A stretch of DNA of 51,316 bases from Prochlorococcus sp. AG-347-B23. Lineage in GTDB: Bacteria > Cyanobacteriota > Cyanobacteriia > PCC-6307 > Cyanobiaceae. The stretch covers positions 1-51,316 of the forward strand of contig QCBE01000009.1 of the NCBI GenBank assembly GCA_003281715.1, read 5' to 3'. A program made the translations under genes and the position numbers. Shown here piece after piece: positions 36,812-46,573 of this stretch. The notes beneath the pieces were generated by a model, which was given only the letters and a program-made list of their open reading frames with translations, did not search any database and was not told the DNA's origin. Position 1 is the first letter of the stretch; every line of letters begins with the position of its first letter.

Positions 36812-37072
36812 CTATTTTTTAGAATCTTTTTCTTCTTTTTTATCTGTTGATGTGGCTGAATTAGCTGAACCCATTCCATATTTTTTCATAAACCTATCAA
36901 CCCTTCCTTCTGTATCAAGAATCTTTTGAGTTCCGGTGAAGAAGGGATGATTTCCACTCCAAACATCAACATGTAATTCAGGCTGCGTGGAGCCAGTAGT
37001 CATTACAACTTCTCCATTACAAATGACTTTTGCATCTGGATACCATTTTGGATGAATTTCTGATTTTGGCAT
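36812..37072 (-). CDS. rpmE: 50S ribosomal protein L31, cysteine-poor form
   Basis: L31 bridges the 50S central protuberance and the 30S head. The 86-residue protein opens MPKSEIHPKWYPDAKV and keeps HPFFTGTQKILDTEGRVDRFMKKYG. Of the four cysteines that bind zinc in the C+ form only Cys18 remains; the CSxC site reads VDVWSGNHPF. It therefore probably does not bind zinc. The final 20 residues are a charged, lysine-rich tail. It lies 13 bp after rpsI. Confidence 0.95.
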   Translation of the reverse strand: MPKSEIHPKWYPDAKVICNGEVVMTTGSTQPELHVDVWSGNHPFFTGTQKILDTEGRVDRFMKKYGMGSANSATSTDKKEEKDSKK

Positions 37073-37085
37073 AATTTAAATTCCT

Positions 37086-37496
37086 TTAACGTTTAGAGAA
37101 TTGAGGAGCTTTTCTTGCTTTTTTAAGACCATATTTTCTTCTTTCCTTAGCTCTAGGATCTCTACTGAGATGGCCTTCCGTTTTTAGCGGTTTCCTATTG
37201 TCAGGAGATAATTCGCATAGTGCTCGTGCTGCACCTTGCTTTATAGCATCTGCTTGGCCAGTCAATCCACCACCAAAAACATTTACCAAAATATCATAAG
37301 AATTTTCAAGGCCTAATGTTTGCAAAGGTGCTTTTATTGAATTTAAGTGCAGGGGATTAAAGTTTAAGTAATCATCTCCAGCACGACCATTAATGTTTAT
37401 TAGTCCATTTCCTGGAATCAAGCGAACTCTAGCTACTGAAGTTTTTCTTCTTCCAGTTCCCCAATACACAGCTTTGTTTTTAATTTGACTATTCAT
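37086..37496 (-). CDS. rpsI: 30S ribosomal protein S9
   Basis: S9 is a head protein whose C-terminal tail reaches the P-site tRNA. The 136-residue protein contains [16 protein letters not shown] (about 11-26), [19 protein letters not shown] and the tail [12 protein letters not shown], whose final Lys-Arg is the tRNA-contacting end. It follows rplM by 9 bp, the conserved L13-S9 pair of nearly all bacteria. Confidence 0.97.
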   Translation of the reverse strand: MNSQIKNKAVYWGTGRRKTSVARVRLIPGNGLININGRAGDDYLNFNPLHLNSIKAPLQTLGLENSYDILVNVFGGGLTGQADAIKQGAARALCELSPDNRKPLKTEGHLSRDPRAKERRKYGLKKARKAPQFSKR

Positions 37497-37505
37497 TTTG
37501 ATAAA

Positions 37506-37937
37506 TTAACTATTTAATAATACAGGATTCTGAGCAGCATGAGGATGATCAGCACCTTTATAAACTTTTAGTTTTTTAAACTGCTGTCTTCCTAAAGAAT
37601 TATGAGGCAACATGCCCTTAACAGCTTGCTCGATTATTCTTTCAGGAATTCTTTCTTGTAAAGACTCAAACTTTTCAATTTTCATACCTCCAGGTCTTCC
37701 AGAATGTCTTCTGTACAATTTTTGTGATGCTTTTTTACCTGTTACCTCGACTTTCTCGGCATTTACTACAATGACAAAATCTCCAGTATCTAGATGAGGT
37801 GTAAATGTTGGTTTATTCTTACCTCTCAATACAGTTGCTATTTCTGTAGCAAGTCTACCAAGCGTCTTATCTTTTGCGTCAACTAAAAACCAATTTCTTT
37901 CAATTGTTTCTAAAGAGGGAGTAATTGTTTTATTCAT
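37506..37937 (-). CDS. rplM: 50S ribosomal protein L13
   Basis: L13 is an early-assembly 50S protein. The 143 residues include [19 protein letters not shown] (16-34), [19 protein letters not shown] and [20 protein letters not shown]. It is separated from truA by 114 bp, one of the largest gaps in the cluster, so the rplM-rpsI-rpmE-prfA segment may have its own promoter as well as read-through. No hairpin terminator is visible in that gap. Confidence 0.97.
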   Translation of the reverse strand: MNKTITPSLETIERNWFLVDAKDKTLGRLATEIATVLRGKNKPTFTPHLDTGDFVIVVNAEKVEVTGKKASQKLYRRHSGRPGGMKIEKFESLQERIPERIIEQAVKGMLPHNSLGRQQFKKLKVYKGADHPHAAQNPVLLNS

Positions 37938-38051
37938 TTACCAAATTTCTGCAAATAAATTTAAATTAGTCTTAAATTCTACCTTATTGAAGGAATATTA
38001 AACAACAGTTTTGAATGAATTACACAAAAAATTCTCTTAATTAAACCTTAC

Positions 38052-38858
38052 TTAAGAAAAACCCTTAATTAAAAATAGAGGGAAAAAATCATTGTTATTA
38101 ATCTTTTTAAAAATATTTTCTTCATAAACAGCGTTTACAAAACATAACCCCTTAGCTGGAGCAGATTCTTTAACATCATTTTTCTTTTTGTTTACCCATC
38201 TATCTGTAAAAATTTCTGGCGATATTTTGTTTTCTCCAACTAAAACTAGTTGACCAATAATTAAGCGGACCATTCCATAGAGAAAACCAGTAGCTTTAAT
38301 ATCAACAAAAATCAAATCTTCTACTCTTTTAATATCTATATCTTTTATTTTTGTAATTGAGTTTGTTCTATTACTACCACTTTTCTGAAAAGCAAAAAAA
38401 TCATGTTCTCCTATCATTTTCTTGGATGCATTTAACATTAAAACTTCATCTAGTACTTTTTGATATCTATGCCATGACCAATTATTGATGAACAAGTTTG
38501 GGAATTTACTGTTATTAATGACATATCGATAATGTCTATACATTGCTGAATAGCATGCATGCCAACTATCTTTTACCTCAACTGATTCCAAGATCCTAAT
38601 TGATGAGGGTAAAAGACTATTTAAGACATCAGAATAACTATTTCCTGGAACAACACAATCAACATCAAAGTGTACTACTTGTCCTGATGCATGAACCCCA
38701 GCATCAGTCCTACCTGCTGCAAAAGTATTTACTGTATGATTCGTAATCTTTAAGAGAGCTTTGTCTAAAATTTCTTGAACAGTAGTTGCATTTTTTTGTT
38801 TTTGCCAACCTGAATAATGAGTTCCGTCATATTGGACTAGTAAAGCTACCCTTTTCAA
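38052..38858 (-). CDS. truA: tRNA pseudouridine(38-40) synthase
   Basis: TruA makes pseudouridine at positions 38-40 of the tRNA anticodon stem-loop. The 268-residue enzyme has the catalytic aspartate Asp52 in AAGRTDAGVHASGQVVHF, and VQYDGTHYSGWQKQ at the N-terminus. The later FLYGMVRLIIGQLV is also characteristic. It follows rplQ by 38 bp, an arrangement shared with other cyanobacteria and E. coli-like alpha operons. The C-terminal 20 residues are variable. Confidence 0.96.
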   Translation of the reverse strand: MKRVALLVQYDGTHYSGWQKQKNATTVQEILDKALLKITNHTVNTFAAGRTDAGVHASGQVVHFDVDCVVPGNSYSDVLNSLLPSSIRILESVEVKDSWHACYSAMYRHYRYVINNSKFPNLFINNWSWHRYQKVLDEVLMLNASKKMIGEHDFFAFQKSGSNRTNSITKIKDIDIKRVEDLIFVDIKATGFLYGMVRLIIGQLVLVGENKISPEIFTDRWVNKKKNDVKESAPAKGLCFVNAVYEENIFKKINNNDFFPLFLIKGFS

Positions 38859-38896
38859 AAGTTATTTTTTAGTAAAAGTCCCTTTAATTAACTAAC

Positions 38897-39247
38897 TTAA
38901 ACAAGCTCGATTATTGCCATCTGAGCGTTATCACCTTTTCTAGAAACAGTTCTTACTATACGTGTATAACCACCATCTCTGTCTCCATATCTTTCCTTTG
39001 CTTTTTCAAATAATGAATGAACTAATTTTTTATCATAAATATATCCAATAGCCCTTCTCCTAGAGGCCAAACTTCCATCTTTGGCGAGTGAAATCATTCT
39101 TTCAGCTTCATTTCTTAAAGCTTTAGCACGAGCTTTTGTTGTAGTTACTCTACCTTCCCTAATTAATTGAGTAGTTAAACCTCTTAGAAGTGCTTTCCTC
39201 TGGTCAGCAGGTTTACTTAATAATGGAATTCTAAGTTGGTGTCTCAT
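38897..39247 (-). CDS. rplQ: 50S ribosomal protein L17
   Basis: L17 sits near the peptide exit tunnel on the solvent side. The 116-residue sequence starts [24 protein letters not shown] and contains [17 protein letters not shown] (about 36-52) and [15 protein letters not shown], ending in the conserved AIIELV. The usual MRHxxKxxKLxRxxxHRxA start is altered at several positions but the spacing is kept. It follows rpoA by 14 bp. Confidence 0.96.
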   Translation of the reverse strand: MRHQLRIPLLSKPADQRKALLRGLTTQLIREGRVTTTKARAKALRNEAERMISLAKDGSLASRRRAIGYIYDKKLVHSLFEKAKERYGDRDGGYTRIVRTVSRKGDNAQMAIIELV

Positions 39248-39261
39248 AATCTTTAAAATTG

Positions 39262-40200
39262 TTAAACAGATGTTCTGCTTTGTGGAATAGAAATGCCTAT
39301 ACGCTCAAGAGCCTCAATAACCTCATCTGCAGATTTAGAGCCAAAGTTTTTAATTTCAAGAAGATCTTCATAACTGAAGCCCATTAAATCCGAAACTGAG
39401 TTAACTTGAGCTCTTTTTAAACAATTATATGCTCTAACGGATAAGTTTAGTTCCTCTAAAGGAATTTGAGCTTCAGGAGATGGTTCAGGTTCCTCGGGTA
39501 TCTCTTCCACCATTGTAACAGTAGCAAGTGGTTGAAAGAGCTCTATTAACTGATTTGCAGCTTCAGCAATAGCATCATCAGGACTTGTTGAGCCATCGGT
39601 TACTACTTCCATTTTTAATCTTTCTCTACCTGCAGCGCCCTCTGAAACTGCAGTTTCATCGATAGTAAAGTTAACTCTCTTAACTGGCATAAATACAGCA
39701 TCTATTTGAAGTAAATCAATAGCAGCTGTCTCTTCGTTCCTGCGATCAACGGGTCTATATCCAACGCCTCTTTCAACATGTATTTCCAACTCTAATTTAT
39801 GACCCTCCTGAATAGTTGCGATTGGTTTTTCACCATCAACAATTTCAACTTGAGATGAGAATTGAATATCATTCGCCTTCACATCCATTGGACCACTTGC
39901 TACTAACCTACCAATTTCAAGCTCGGGATTAGAACTATTAATTGATAGTTGCTTACAATTGAGAAGAATATCTAAAACGTCTTCCCTAACACCTGGAATA
40001 GTTGCATATTCGTGATTAATTCCTGCTATTCGCACAGCGGTTACTGCACTTCCTTCAAGCCCTCCCATTAGTACTCTTCTTAGAGAATTACCTAAGGTTG
40101 TAGCTTGTCCCCTTTCTAATGGGCCAATTAAAAAAGTTCCTGTTTGGGAGCGATCATCTGATATTTGATGGTCGATTCTGTCAATCTGGTATTGCAACAC
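39262..40200 (-). CDS. rpoA: RNA polymerase subunit alpha
   Basis: Alpha dimerises to start assembly of RNA polymerase and contacts activators and UP elements. The 312-residue form starts at a GTG ([12 protein letters not shown]). The N-terminal domain has [25 protein letters not shown], and the C-terminal domain (from about 238) has [18 protein letters not shown] with the DNA-contacting helix-hairpin [19 protein letters not shown]-type motif. The frame is open 37 codons further upstream, overlapping rpsK, but that stretch is not alpha-like. A run of seven C and eight A (sense strand) lies just before the start. Confidence 0.96.
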   Translation of the reverse strand: MLQYQIDRIDHQISDDRSQTGTFLIGPLERGQATTLGNSLRRVLMGGLEGSAVTAVRIAGINHEYATIPGVREDVLDILLNCKQLSINSSNPELEIGRLVASGPMDVKANDIQFSSQVEIVDGEKPIATIQEGHKLELEIHVERGVGYRPVDRRNEETAAIDLLQIDAVFMPVKRVNFTIDETAVSEGAAGRERLKMEVVTDGSTSPDDAIAEAANQLIELFQPLATVTMVEEIPEEPEPSPEAQIPLEELNLSVRAYNCLKRAQVNSVSDLMGFSYEDLLEIKNFGSKSADEVIEALERIGISIPQSRTSV

Positions 40201-40220
40201 GGAAAAAATAAGGTTGAAAG

Positions 40221-40235
40221 TTTTTTTTGGGGGGG
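40221..40235 (-). repeat. T8-G7 homopolymer pair at the rpsK-rpoA junction
   Basis: Eight T followed by seven G on the plus strand (seven C then eight A in the mRNA) lie 20-35 bases before the rpoA GTG. A G7 run is unusual in DNA this AT-rich. Such runs are prone to slippage by DNA or RNA polymerase. Here it lies outside the assigned coding sequences. Confidence 0.8.
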
Positions 40236-40255
40236 TTGGAGAATGATAAGAGGAC

Positions 40256-40648
40256 TTAAACTCGTCTGCGTTTAGGTCTTCTACATCCATTATGAGGTAA
40301 TGGAGTAACATCTCTTATTAGAGTTATTTCTAAACCGGCCACTTGTAAAGCCCTTATGGCCGTTTCCCTACCTGAGCCAGGTCCTCTAACTAATACTTCT
40401 ATTTGTCTCATACCTTGATCGAGTGCTCTTCTAGCTGCAGCTTCAGCTGCTGTTTGAGCAGCAAATGGTGTACCTTTCCGAGCGCCTTTAAATCCACTTG
40501 CGCCTGCAGAAGACCAAGAAATTACATGGCCAGAGGTGTCAGTAATTGAGACGATAGTATTATTAAATGTGCTTTGAATATGTACCACACCATTAGGTAC
40601 ATTGCGTTTTGATTTCTTTGAACCTGTTTTTTTTGCTGTAGCTGCCAT
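40256..40648 (-). CDS. rpsK: 30S ribosomal protein S11
   Basis: S11 lines the 30S platform near the E site. The 130 residues contain [21 protein letters not shown] (about 21-41), [19 protein letters not shown] and the terminal [18 protein letters not shown], in which the Asn-Gly pair is a known isoaspartate site in E. coli. It lies 41 bp after rpsM and 55 bp before the rpoA GTG. Confidence 0.97.
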   Translation of the reverse strand: MAATAKKTGSKKSKRNVPNGVVHIQSTFNNTIVSITDTSGHVISWSSAGASGFKGARKGTPFAAQTAAEAAARRALDQGMRQIEVLVRGPGSGRETAIRALQVAGLEITLIRDVTPLPHNGCRRPKRRRV

Positions 40649-40689
40649 GATGTTAAATTAATACTGCATTTGTGAATAGATTTAGTTAA

Positions 40690-41055
40690 CTATTTTTTTC
40701 TTCCAGCAACTGTTTTCCTAGAGCCCCTTCTTGTTCTTGCATTAGTTCTAGTCCTTTGGCCTCTTACTGGAAGGCTCATTCTATGCCTTCTCCCTCTCAC
40801 ACACCCTATATCTTGTAGACGTTTTAAAGCCATTCCCTCTTTTCTTCTCAAATCCCCTTCTAAAGTGAATTCTTCTGAGGCACCTCTAAGTTTTTGCACA
40901 TCAGAATCTGAAAGGTCTTTAACACGAGTATCTGGGTTTACACCCGTATTAGCAAGAATTAGCTTTGATCTAGTTAAACCAATTCCATAAACGTATGTTA
41001 GTGCAATTTCAACTCGCTTTTCGCGAGGTATGTCAATTCCTGCAATCCTGGCCAC
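40690..41055 (-). CDS. rpsM: 30S ribosomal protein S13
   Basis: S13 forms the head bridges to the 50S and contacts P-site tRNA. The 121 residues start [26 protein letters not shown] and contain [25 protein letters not shown] near the C-terminus, which reaches the tRNA. It lies between rpmJ (41-bp gap) and rpsK, the universal L36-S13-S11-alpha order. Confidence 0.97.
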   Translation of the reverse strand: MARIAGIDIPREKRVEIALTYVYGIGLTRSKLILANTGVNPDTRVKDLSDSDVQKLRGASEEFTLEGDLRRKEGMALKRLQDIGCVRGRRHRMSLPVRGQRTRTNARTRRGSRKTVAGRKK

Positions 41056-41096
41056 GTGTTTTGAATAAGTAAAAGTTTGAATTTAAGGGTTGTAAT

Positions 41097-41213
41097 TTAA
41101 CCCTGACGCTGTTTATTGCGAGGTCTTTTCTTGTTAATAACATAGATTTTACCTCTTCTCCTCACGATCTGATCGTCAGGACTAATTTTTTTGACTGAAG
41201 ATCTGACCTTCAT
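41097..41213 (-). CDS. rpmJ: 50S ribosomal protein L36, cysteine-free form
   Basis: This 38-codon gene was found by reading the gap between adk and rpsM. The product starts [20 protein letters not shown] and ends [10 protein letters not shown], clearly L36. The canonical zinc ligands (three Cys and one His) are absent: CxxC is replaced by SPDD, and the later Cys and His by Ile-Asn and Arg-Asn. This is therefore a zinc-independent (C-) form. It precedes rpsM by 41 bp. Confidence 0.95.
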   Translation of the reverse strand: MKVRSSVKKISPDDQIVRRRGKIYVINKKRPRNKQRQG

Positions 41214-41258
41214 AAGGGATTAACAAATAAAACGTTAATACTATATTCTACATCATCA

Positions 41259-41807
41259 TCAAGCCATTTTTTGTTTGATATCGGAGGAAATGGTTTTTAA
41301 ATCTCTATCAGCGTCAATATACTCTAACAATGAAAGATCTTTAAAATATTGAATCAATGGTTCTGTAGTTTTTTTATAAATGGCAACTCTTGTTCTAATT
41401 GTCTCTTCTGTATCATCTTTTCTCCCTCTTAAAAGCAATCGCTTAATTAGCACTTCTTCTGGAATATCTAAATAAAAAACCACTTCCAAAGGTTGATCTA
41501 TTTCAGTTAAGACTTCATTCAATGAATTTGCTTGAGATAAATTTCTTGGGTAACCATCTAGAATCCAACCTTTATTATCCTTGACTAAGTTATGTCTTAC
41601 TATCTTTAATACGAGCTCATCACTAACAAGTTCCCCTCGATTCATAATATCTTTTACCTGGATACCAAGAGTAGTATTCATTTCGATTTCTTTTCTTAAT
41701 AATTCACCAGTAGAAAGGTGTAAGTAAGAATTAGTTTGACTGAGCAATTCCGCTTGAGTCCCTTTCCCTGCTCCAGGAGCTCCTAAAAATAGTAAATGTT
41801 TCTTCAT
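41259..41807 (-). CDS. adk: Adenylate kinase, short-lid form
   Basis: Adk interconverts ATP + AMP and 2 ADP. The P-loop is [10 protein letters not shown] (9-18). The AMP-binding region includes [11 protein letters not shown] and [10 protein letters not shown], and the lid Arg-rich segment is [17 protein letters not shown]. At 182 residues it lacks the longer lid domain of E. coli Adk (about 214 residues), as is usual in cyanobacteria. Its ATG overlaps the secY stop by one base (TAATG), so translation is probably coupled. Confidence 0.96.
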   Translation of the reverse strand: MKKHLLFLGAPGAGKGTQAELLSQTNSYLHLSTGELLRKEIEMNTTLGIQVKDIMNRGELVSDELVLKIVRHNLVKDNKGWILDGYPRNLSQANSLNEVLTEIDQPLEVVFYLDIPEEVLIKRLLLRGRKDDTEETIRTRVAIYKKTTEPLIQYFKDLSLLEYIDADRDLKTISSDIKQKMA

Positions 41808-43126
41808 TAATTATTAATTAGTCCCTCATACCTTTGTGAAATAACATAAGTTTGAATTTGCTTAGCAGTATCTATAGCAACACCCACTAGAATAAGTAAT
41901 GACGTCGCTCCTAAACCTTGAAAGGTCTGAACATTTGTGGCTCTTTCAACTGCAGCTGGGATTATAGCTACTGAACCCAAAAATAATCCTCCCAATAAAG
42001 TTAACCTATTTTGTATACCTGATAGGTAGTTTGCTGTATTGGTTCCTGGTCTGACTCCTGGTATTGCTACTCCTCCTTTCTTTAAATTTGAAGCTACATC
42101 AACTGGATTAATAGTAAGAGATGCATAAAAATAGGAGAACCCCAAAATTAAGGAGAAGAAAGTAATAGCATATGGCCATGGATTAGAAGAGCCAGGATTT
42201 AAACTACTGGCTAACTTTATTAAGACTGGATTACCCGTAACATTTGCAATAGTTATAGGTAAAAAGATTAAAGCAGATGCAAATATTATAGGCATGACTC
42301 CACCTGCATTTAATTTCAAAGGTAAATAACTTTGCCTGGTAGGAAGTAGTGTTGAACTTCCTATCTGCCTTTTTGCACTAACAATAGGAATACGTCTTGC
42401 TCCCTCTTGGACAAAAATGATCCCAACAATTGTAAGTAAAAATACTCCAAGTAAAACTGCTATACCCAAAACATCCCCTCTATCGCCAGTTTGAGCTTTT
42501 TCAATGGTTGAACTTAGAGCCTTAGGTAAAGTCGATACAATATTCAAAAAAATTACCAGTGAAGCTCCTTGACCTATCCCTTTCTCTGTAATAATTTCAC
42601 TAAACCACATAACTAACATTGAGCCAGTTACTAAGGCAATAGAGGTTTGTAAGACAAATGTAGTTTCACTTATCCCCTGAATAGCATATTGTCTGAGAAT
42701 TAAGGAAAAAATTATGCTTTGCAAAAACCCCCAGCCTAATGAAACATATCTAGTTATTTGAGCAATTTTTCTTCTTCCCGCTTCTCCTTCATTTTTTTGT
42801 AAATCTTCAAGCACCGGCAATGAAGCTGTGAGAAGCTGAATAATAATTGATGCGTTAATAAAAGGAAGTATGCCTAATGCAAATATCCCTAAAGTTGAAA
42901 TTCCTCCTCCAGTAAAAATGTCTAAAAAACCTATAAGTTGACCCCCTTGATCTATAAAACTTTTAAAAGCAACCCTATCAATACCAGGCATAGGGATATA
43001 AATACCAAGTCTTACTAAAAGAAGAAGACCTAAGGTTGTTAAAACTCTACTCCTTAGCTCTTTATTTAAAAATAATTGGGAAAGTATTTCAGAAGCGCTA
43101 GGATTTCTACTTTTGTTGACAAACAT
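41807..43126 (-). CDS. secY: Protein translocase channel subunit SecY
   Basis: SecY forms the Sec channel in the plasma and thylakoid membranes. The 439-residue protein has ten hydrophobic helices. The plug/early region has [12 protein letters not shown], the cytoplasmic loops have EGARRIPI and the conserved [10 protein letters not shown] before helix 9, and it ends [10 protein letters not shown]. It lies 29 bp after rplO in the spc segment and overlaps adk by one base. Confidence 0.97.
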   Translation of the reverse strand: MFVNKSRNPSASEILSQLFLNKELRSRVLTTLGLLLLVRLGIYIPMPGIDRVAFKSFIDQGGQLIGFLDIFTGGGISTLGIFALGILPFINASIIIQLLTASLPVLEDLQKNEGEAGRRKIAQITRYVSLGWGFLQSIIFSLILRQYAIQGISETTFVLQTSIALVTGSMLVMWFSEIITEKGIGQGASLVIFLNIVSTLPKALSSTIEKAQTGDRGDVLGIAVLLGVFLLTIVGIIFVQEGARRIPIVSAKRQIGSSTLLPTRQSYLPLKLNAGGVMPIIFASALIFLPITIANVTGNPVLIKLASSLNPGSSNPWPYAITFFSLILGFSYFYASLTINPVDVASNLKKGGVAIPGVRPGTNTANYLSGIQNRLTLLGGLFLGSVAIIPAAVERATNVQTFQGLGATSLLILVGVAIDTAKQIQTYVISQRYEGLINN

Positions 43127-43155
43127 TTTTAAGCTTACCTAAATTTTAAGTAAAT

Positions 43156-43614
43156 TTATTTATTATTTATAAGCTCGCAGGATCCACCTGCGTCCTCAAT
43201 TTTTTGTTTTGCAATTTTTGTAAATGCATGAGCTTGGACTTTTAACTTTACATTAAGTTTTCCGTTGCCAAGGATTTTTAAAGGAAATTTGGGCTTGAAG
43301 ATCAACCCTTTCTTAACTAGCGAGTCTAGGTTCACAGTATCGTTATCTTTGAAATCATTTAGTTTTTCTAAATTGATTATAGAAAAGTTCTTTTGATTAA
43401 TTATTTCAAAATGCTTTAATTTTGGAACTCTTCTATAAAGGGGCATTTGACCTCCTTCGAAACCTGGACGTGTAGGTCTTCCAGAACGGGACTTTTGCCC
43501 TCTCATTCCAAAACCACATGATGCACCCTGACCGGCTGCAATACCTCTACCCTTTCTTAATTTCTTCTTTCGCGAGCCAGAGTTTGATTTAAGTGAATTT
43601 AATGTTGAAGTCAT
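43156..43614 (-). CDS. rplO: 50S ribosomal protein L15
   Basis: L15 is a 50S assembly protein with a long extension into the particle. From [13 protein letters not shown] the length is 152 residues. The N-terminal glycine- and arginine-rich stretch [29 protein letters not shown] is diagnostic. The frame opens three codons earlier, but the shorter start avoids overlap with rpsE (5-bp gap) and begins as the family does. No L30 gene precedes it, as expected in cyanobacteria. Confidence 0.96.
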   Translation of the reverse strand: MTSTLNSLKSNSGSRKKKLRKGRGIAAGQGASCGFGMRGQKSRSGRPTRPGFEGGQMPLYRRVPKLKHFEIINQKNFSIINLEKLNDFKDNDTVNLDSLVKKGLIFKPKFPLKILGNGKLNVKLKVQAHAFTKIAKQKIEDAGGSCELINNK

Positions 43615-43619
43615 AATTT

Positions 43620-44240
43620 TCAAGAATAAAGCTGTTCAAGTGAGATGCCTCTTTCTCTTGAGGCAGATTTGTGTGTTCTTAATTGAGAAAGAGCTACCAT
43701 AGCAGCTCTTGCATTATTCAAAGGTGTTTTACTACCCAATCTTTTTGCTAAGACATTTTTTATGCCTGCTAATTCTAAAACTGTTCTTATTGAACCACCA
43801 GCAATAACACCTGTACCAGGGGCAGCTGGTCTAATTAGTACATTAGCAGCACCATCTCGACCTAAAGATAAAGTCGGTATTGAATTACTTGGGGTTAAGG
43901 GAACTCTGACAAGATTCTTTTTACCATCTGAAACTCCCTTTCTCACCGCACCAATGACATCCCCTGCTTTACCAACTCCTACTCCAACTTGACCTTTCTC
44001 ATTACCTACAACAACAATTGCCCTAAAACTCATTTTTTTTCCACCTTTAACAGTCTTAGAAACGCGTCGGATTTGGACAACTCTTTCTTGCCAATCAGAA
44101 TCTCTGTCTAAATTTTTTGAATCACCTCTTCTATTTCTTTTTCGATCATTACGATTATTCTTTTTTTGTTCTACAGGCATAGCTTGAGGAACATTATCGC
44201 TCTTGGATTGAATTTCTTGTTTTGTTGGAGTGTCAGTCAT
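43620..44240 (-). CDS. rpsE: 30S ribosomal protein S5
   Basis: S5 shapes the mRNA entry site and decoding accuracy. The 206-residue protein has a charged N-terminal extension of about 45 residues ([18 protein letters not shown]) before the core [25 protein letters not shown]-type segment, then [17 protein letters not shown] and [20 protein letters not shown]. It is longer than the 166-residue E. coli S5 because of that extension. It lies between rplR and rplO with small gaps. Confidence 0.97.
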   Translation of the reverse strand: MTDTPTKQEIQSKSDNVPQAMPVEQKKNNRNDRKRNRRGDSKNLDRDSDWQERVVQIRRVSKTVKGGKKMSFRAIVVVGNEKGQVGVGVGKAGDVIGAVRKGVSDGKKNLVRVPLTPSNSIPTLSLGRDGAANVLIRPAAPGTGVIAGGSIRTVLELAGIKNVLAKRLGSKTPLNNARAAMVALSQLRTHKSASRERGISLEQLYS

Positions 44241-44256
44241 AATAAAAAATTAAAAG

Positions 44257-44625
44257 TTAGAATTCTAGGCCAGCTTCACGAGCAGCATCTGCAAGTGCCT
44301 TTACTCTGCCGTGATATAAATTACCTCCACGGTCAAAAATTACTTGCTTAATACCTTTTTTTATAGCTCTCTTTGCTAATAATTTTCCAACAATGGAAGA
44401 AGAATTACAATCAGAAGGTAATTTCTCAGATTTTTCTCTTAGTTCTTTATCAACAGTTGAAGCTGAGCAAATAGTTGTTTGAGCACTATCGTCTATAACC
44501 TGGGCATAAATATGGTTATTAGAGCGAAAAATAGACAATCTTGGACGAGTTGCATCTCCAATTAAGAATCTCCTTAATCTTCTATGTCTTTTTTGGGTTT
44601 GTAATTTCCTGGAAAGTTTGGTCAT
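44257..44625 (-). CDS. rplR: 50S ribosomal protein L18
   Basis: L18 binds 5S rRNA in the central protuberance. The 122 residues contain [32 protein letters not shown] and the terminal [26 protein letters not shown], both diagnostic. It follows rplF by 14 bp and precedes rpsE by 16 bp in the standard spc order. Confidence 0.97.
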   Translation of the reverse strand: MTKLSRKLQTQKRHRRLRRFLIGDATRPRLSIFRSNNHIYAQVIDDSAQTTICSASTVDKELREKSEKLPSDCNSSSIVGKLLAKRAIKKGIKQVIFDRGGNLYHGRVKALADAAREAGLEF

Positions 44626-44639
44626 TTTTTTAATTGGAA

Positions 44640-45179
44640 TTATTTTTTGCCAGATTTACCAGCTTTTCTGAGAATTCTCTCATCATGATATTTAATTCCT
44701 TTACCTTTATATGGTTCTGGAGGTCTAATTGATCTGATTTTTGCTGCTTCATTACCAACAATTTCCTTATCAATTCCAGATACAGTAACGTTTGTATTAC
44801 TCTCAACTTTGTATGTTATACCATCAGGGGGGATCATTTCTACAGGATGACTATATCCTGCACTTACAACAAGATTTTTACCTTTTACTTGTGCTCTTGA
44901 TCCAACGCCTACAATTTCTAGTTTCTTTGAAAAACCTTGAGTAACCCCTTCAACCATATTTGCAATTAAAGCTCTACATAAACCATGTCTCTGCCTTGAA
45001 TGTATTTTGGTTGTGGTAGGACTTACGACAACAGTATTATCTTTCTTATCAAAACTAACTCCCTCAGGCATGAGACGTTTTAACTCACCCTTTGGACCCT
45101 TAACTGTAACTGTTAATCCATCAAAATCAACTGTAACTTTCTCTGGAATAAGTACTGGTGTTTTTCCGATTCTTGACAT
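44640..45179 (-). CDS. rplF: 50S ribosomal protein L6
   Basis: L6 lies near the sarcin-ricin loop and the factor-binding site. The 179-residue protein has the two tandem L6 folds, starting [15 protein letters not shown] and ending with the signature [28 protein letters not shown]-type tail (about 152-179). A clear AAGGAGA Shine-Dalgarno sequence precedes the ATG. It follows rpsH by 12 bp. Confidence 0.97.
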   Translation of the reverse strand: MSRIGKTPVLIPEKVTVDFDGLTVTVKGPKGELKRLMPEGVSFDKKDNTVVVSPTTTKIHSRQRHGLCRALIANMVEGVTQGFSKKLEIVGVGSRAQVKGKNLVVSAGYSHPVEMIPPDGITYKVESNTNVTVSGIDKEIVGNEAAKIRSIRPPEPYKGKGIKYHDERILRKAGKSGKK

Positions 45180-45191
45180 GATTAATTCTCC

Positions 45192-45593
45192 TTAATAAAC
45201 ATAGCAGAGGACTTCGCCGCCAATGCCTTGCTTTCTAGCATCGCGATCACTCATAACGCCTTTAGAAGTTGATATTATGGCAACTCCAAGACCTCCAAGA
45301 ACTTTTGGTAAACCTCTAGTATTTTTATATATTCTCAAACCAGGTTTACTAACTCTTTGCATAGATCGAATAGTAGGAAATTTGTTTTTTCCACTATATT
45401 TGAGGCCGAGTATTATTTGTGATTTATAACCTTCACCTTCCTCATTAATATCAGAAATGAACCCCTCTTTTTGAAGTACTTTGGCGATACTTAAGGACAT
45501 TTTTGAACCTGGGATTGTTGTGGTTGTATGCTTTTTTTGACTCGCATTTCTAATTCGAGTTAGCATATCTGAAATTGGATCGTGATTTGACAT
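45192..45593 (-). CDS. rpsH: 30S ribosomal protein S8
   Basis: S8 binds helix 21 of 16S rRNA early in assembly; in E. coli it also represses the spc operon through a site near rplE. The 133 residues include [13 protein letters not shown] (5-17) and the C-terminal [27 protein letters not shown] with the S8 signature GGEVLCYVY at the end. It lies 9 bp after rplE. S14 (rpsN), which precedes S8 in E. coli, is missing here. Confidence 0.97.
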   Translation of the reverse strand: MSNHDPISDMLTRIRNASQKKHTTTTIPGSKMSLSIAKVLQKEGFISDINEEGEGYKSQIILGLKYSGKNKFPTIRSMQRVSKPGLRIYKNTRGLPKVLGGLGVAIISTSKGVMSDRDARKQGIGGEVLCYVY

Positions 45594-45602
45594 AGTTTTA
45601 AT

Positions 45603-46142
45603 TTAATTCTTACTAAAAGGCATTCCTAACTCCTGCAAAAGAGCTTTACCTTCTTGATCTGATTTTGCACTAGTGACAATAGTTATATCCATACCTCTTA
45701 TTGAATCTATTTTATCAAAAGAGATTTCAGGAAAAATCAACTGCTCTTTCACGCCAACGGTGTAATTACCTCTCCCATCAAAACTTTTGGGATTAACTCC
45801 TCTAAAGTCTCTTATTCTTGGTAAAGCTAGATTTATAAATCTCTCCAAAAAAGAATACATCCTGTCGCCTCTCAAAGTTACAGTACAACCAATAGGCATA
45901 CCTTCACGAATTTTAAAACCCGCGATAGCTTTTTTGGCTCTAGTTACTAAAGCCTTTTGTCCTGTAATTGTTGACATTTCATTTAAAGAAGCTTCAAGAG
46001 CTTTCGAATTCGAAGCTGCTTCACCAAGACCTCTGTTAACGTTGACTTTGACAACTTTAGGTACTTGATGAATATTTTTAAGACCAAGGTCCTTTAAAAG
46101 TTTTGGTCTTATTGATTCTTTGTAGCGATTTTTTAGAGTCAT
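45603..46142 (-). CDS. rplE: 50S ribosomal protein L5
   Basis: L5 binds 5S rRNA and contacts P-site tRNA and the S13 bridge. The 179-residue protein contains [17 protein letters not shown] (29-45), [29 protein letters not shown] and the [27 protein letters not shown] ending. It starts after the largest gap within the S10-spc segment (74 bp), where a 7-bp stem-loop lies 12-33 bases before the ATG and no Shine-Dalgarno sequence is visible. Confidence 0.97.
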   Translation of the reverse strand: MTLKNRYKESIRPKLLKDLGLKNIHQVPKVVKVNVNRGLGEAASNSKALEASLNEMSTITGQKALVTRAKKAIAGFKIREGMPIGCTVTLRGDRMYSFLERFINLALPRIRDFRGVNPKSFDGRGNYTVGVKEQLIFPEISFDKIDSIRGMDITIVTSAKSDQEGKALLQELGMPFSKN

Positions 46143-46153
46143 AATTTTTTGGT

Positions 46154-46175
46154 AATTCTGGTCTTTGTCAGAATT
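46154..46175 (-). repeat. Stem-loop between rplX and rplE
   Basis: AATTCTG (46154-46160) and CAGAATT (46169-46175) are perfect reverse complements around an 8-nt loop. In the mRNA the stem lies between L24 and L5 coding regions, in the longest internal gap of the S10-spc block. No U-tract follows, so it is not an intrinsic terminator. It could be an RNA processing or translation-control site, which is inferred. Confidence 0.5.
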
Positions 46176-46216
46176 GATAAATTAGAAAAAGTTGAAATCT
46201 GGTTTCTGATGAAAAA

Positions 46217-46573
46217 TTAATCAATTACTTCACCAGTTTTCTTCAATCTTCTTTTCTTAACCCCCTCTTTATCAATAAAGTATTCAATCTTACTTGTAAG
46301 ATTTTTATCCTTTGAAAAAAACATTACATTTGATGCATGTAAAGATGCTTCTTCTGTAAGAATTCTTCCAGTTTCTCCTTCCTGAGTTGGTTTTACATGT
46401 TTGGTCCTAAGGTTAATTCCCTTTACAACTACTCTATTTTCAAGTGGGATAGTTTTTAAAACTTCACCAGTTTTCCCTTTGTCCTTGCCATTAATTACTT
46501 TTACCAAATCTCCAGTTTTGATTCTCATTTTTATTCTCTGGAAATTTTTCTTTTGCTTTAATGAATCCAACAT
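46217..46573 (-). CDS. rplX: 50S ribosomal protein L24
   Basis: L24 is an early assembly protein near the exit tunnel. The 118-residue protein has the KOW motif in [22 protein letters not shown] (about 19-40). A later Met16 could begin a shorter form, but a strong GGAGGTGAT Shine-Dalgarno sequence lies just before the first ATG and fixes the longer start. It begins directly after the rplN stop codon with no gap. Confidence 0.95.
   Translation of the reverse strand: MLDSLKQKKNFQRIKMRIKTGDLVKVINGKDKGKTGEVLKTIPLENRVVVKGINLRTKHVKPTQEGETGRILTEEASLHASNVMFFSKDKNLTSKIEYFIDKEGVKKRRLKKTGEVID

Noticed and set aside
40201-40311. 37-codon upstream extension of rpoA starting at an ATG within rpsK
   Set aside because: It overlaps rpsK coding sequence and does not look like RNA polymerase alpha; the GTG at 40200 gives the normal 312-residue length.
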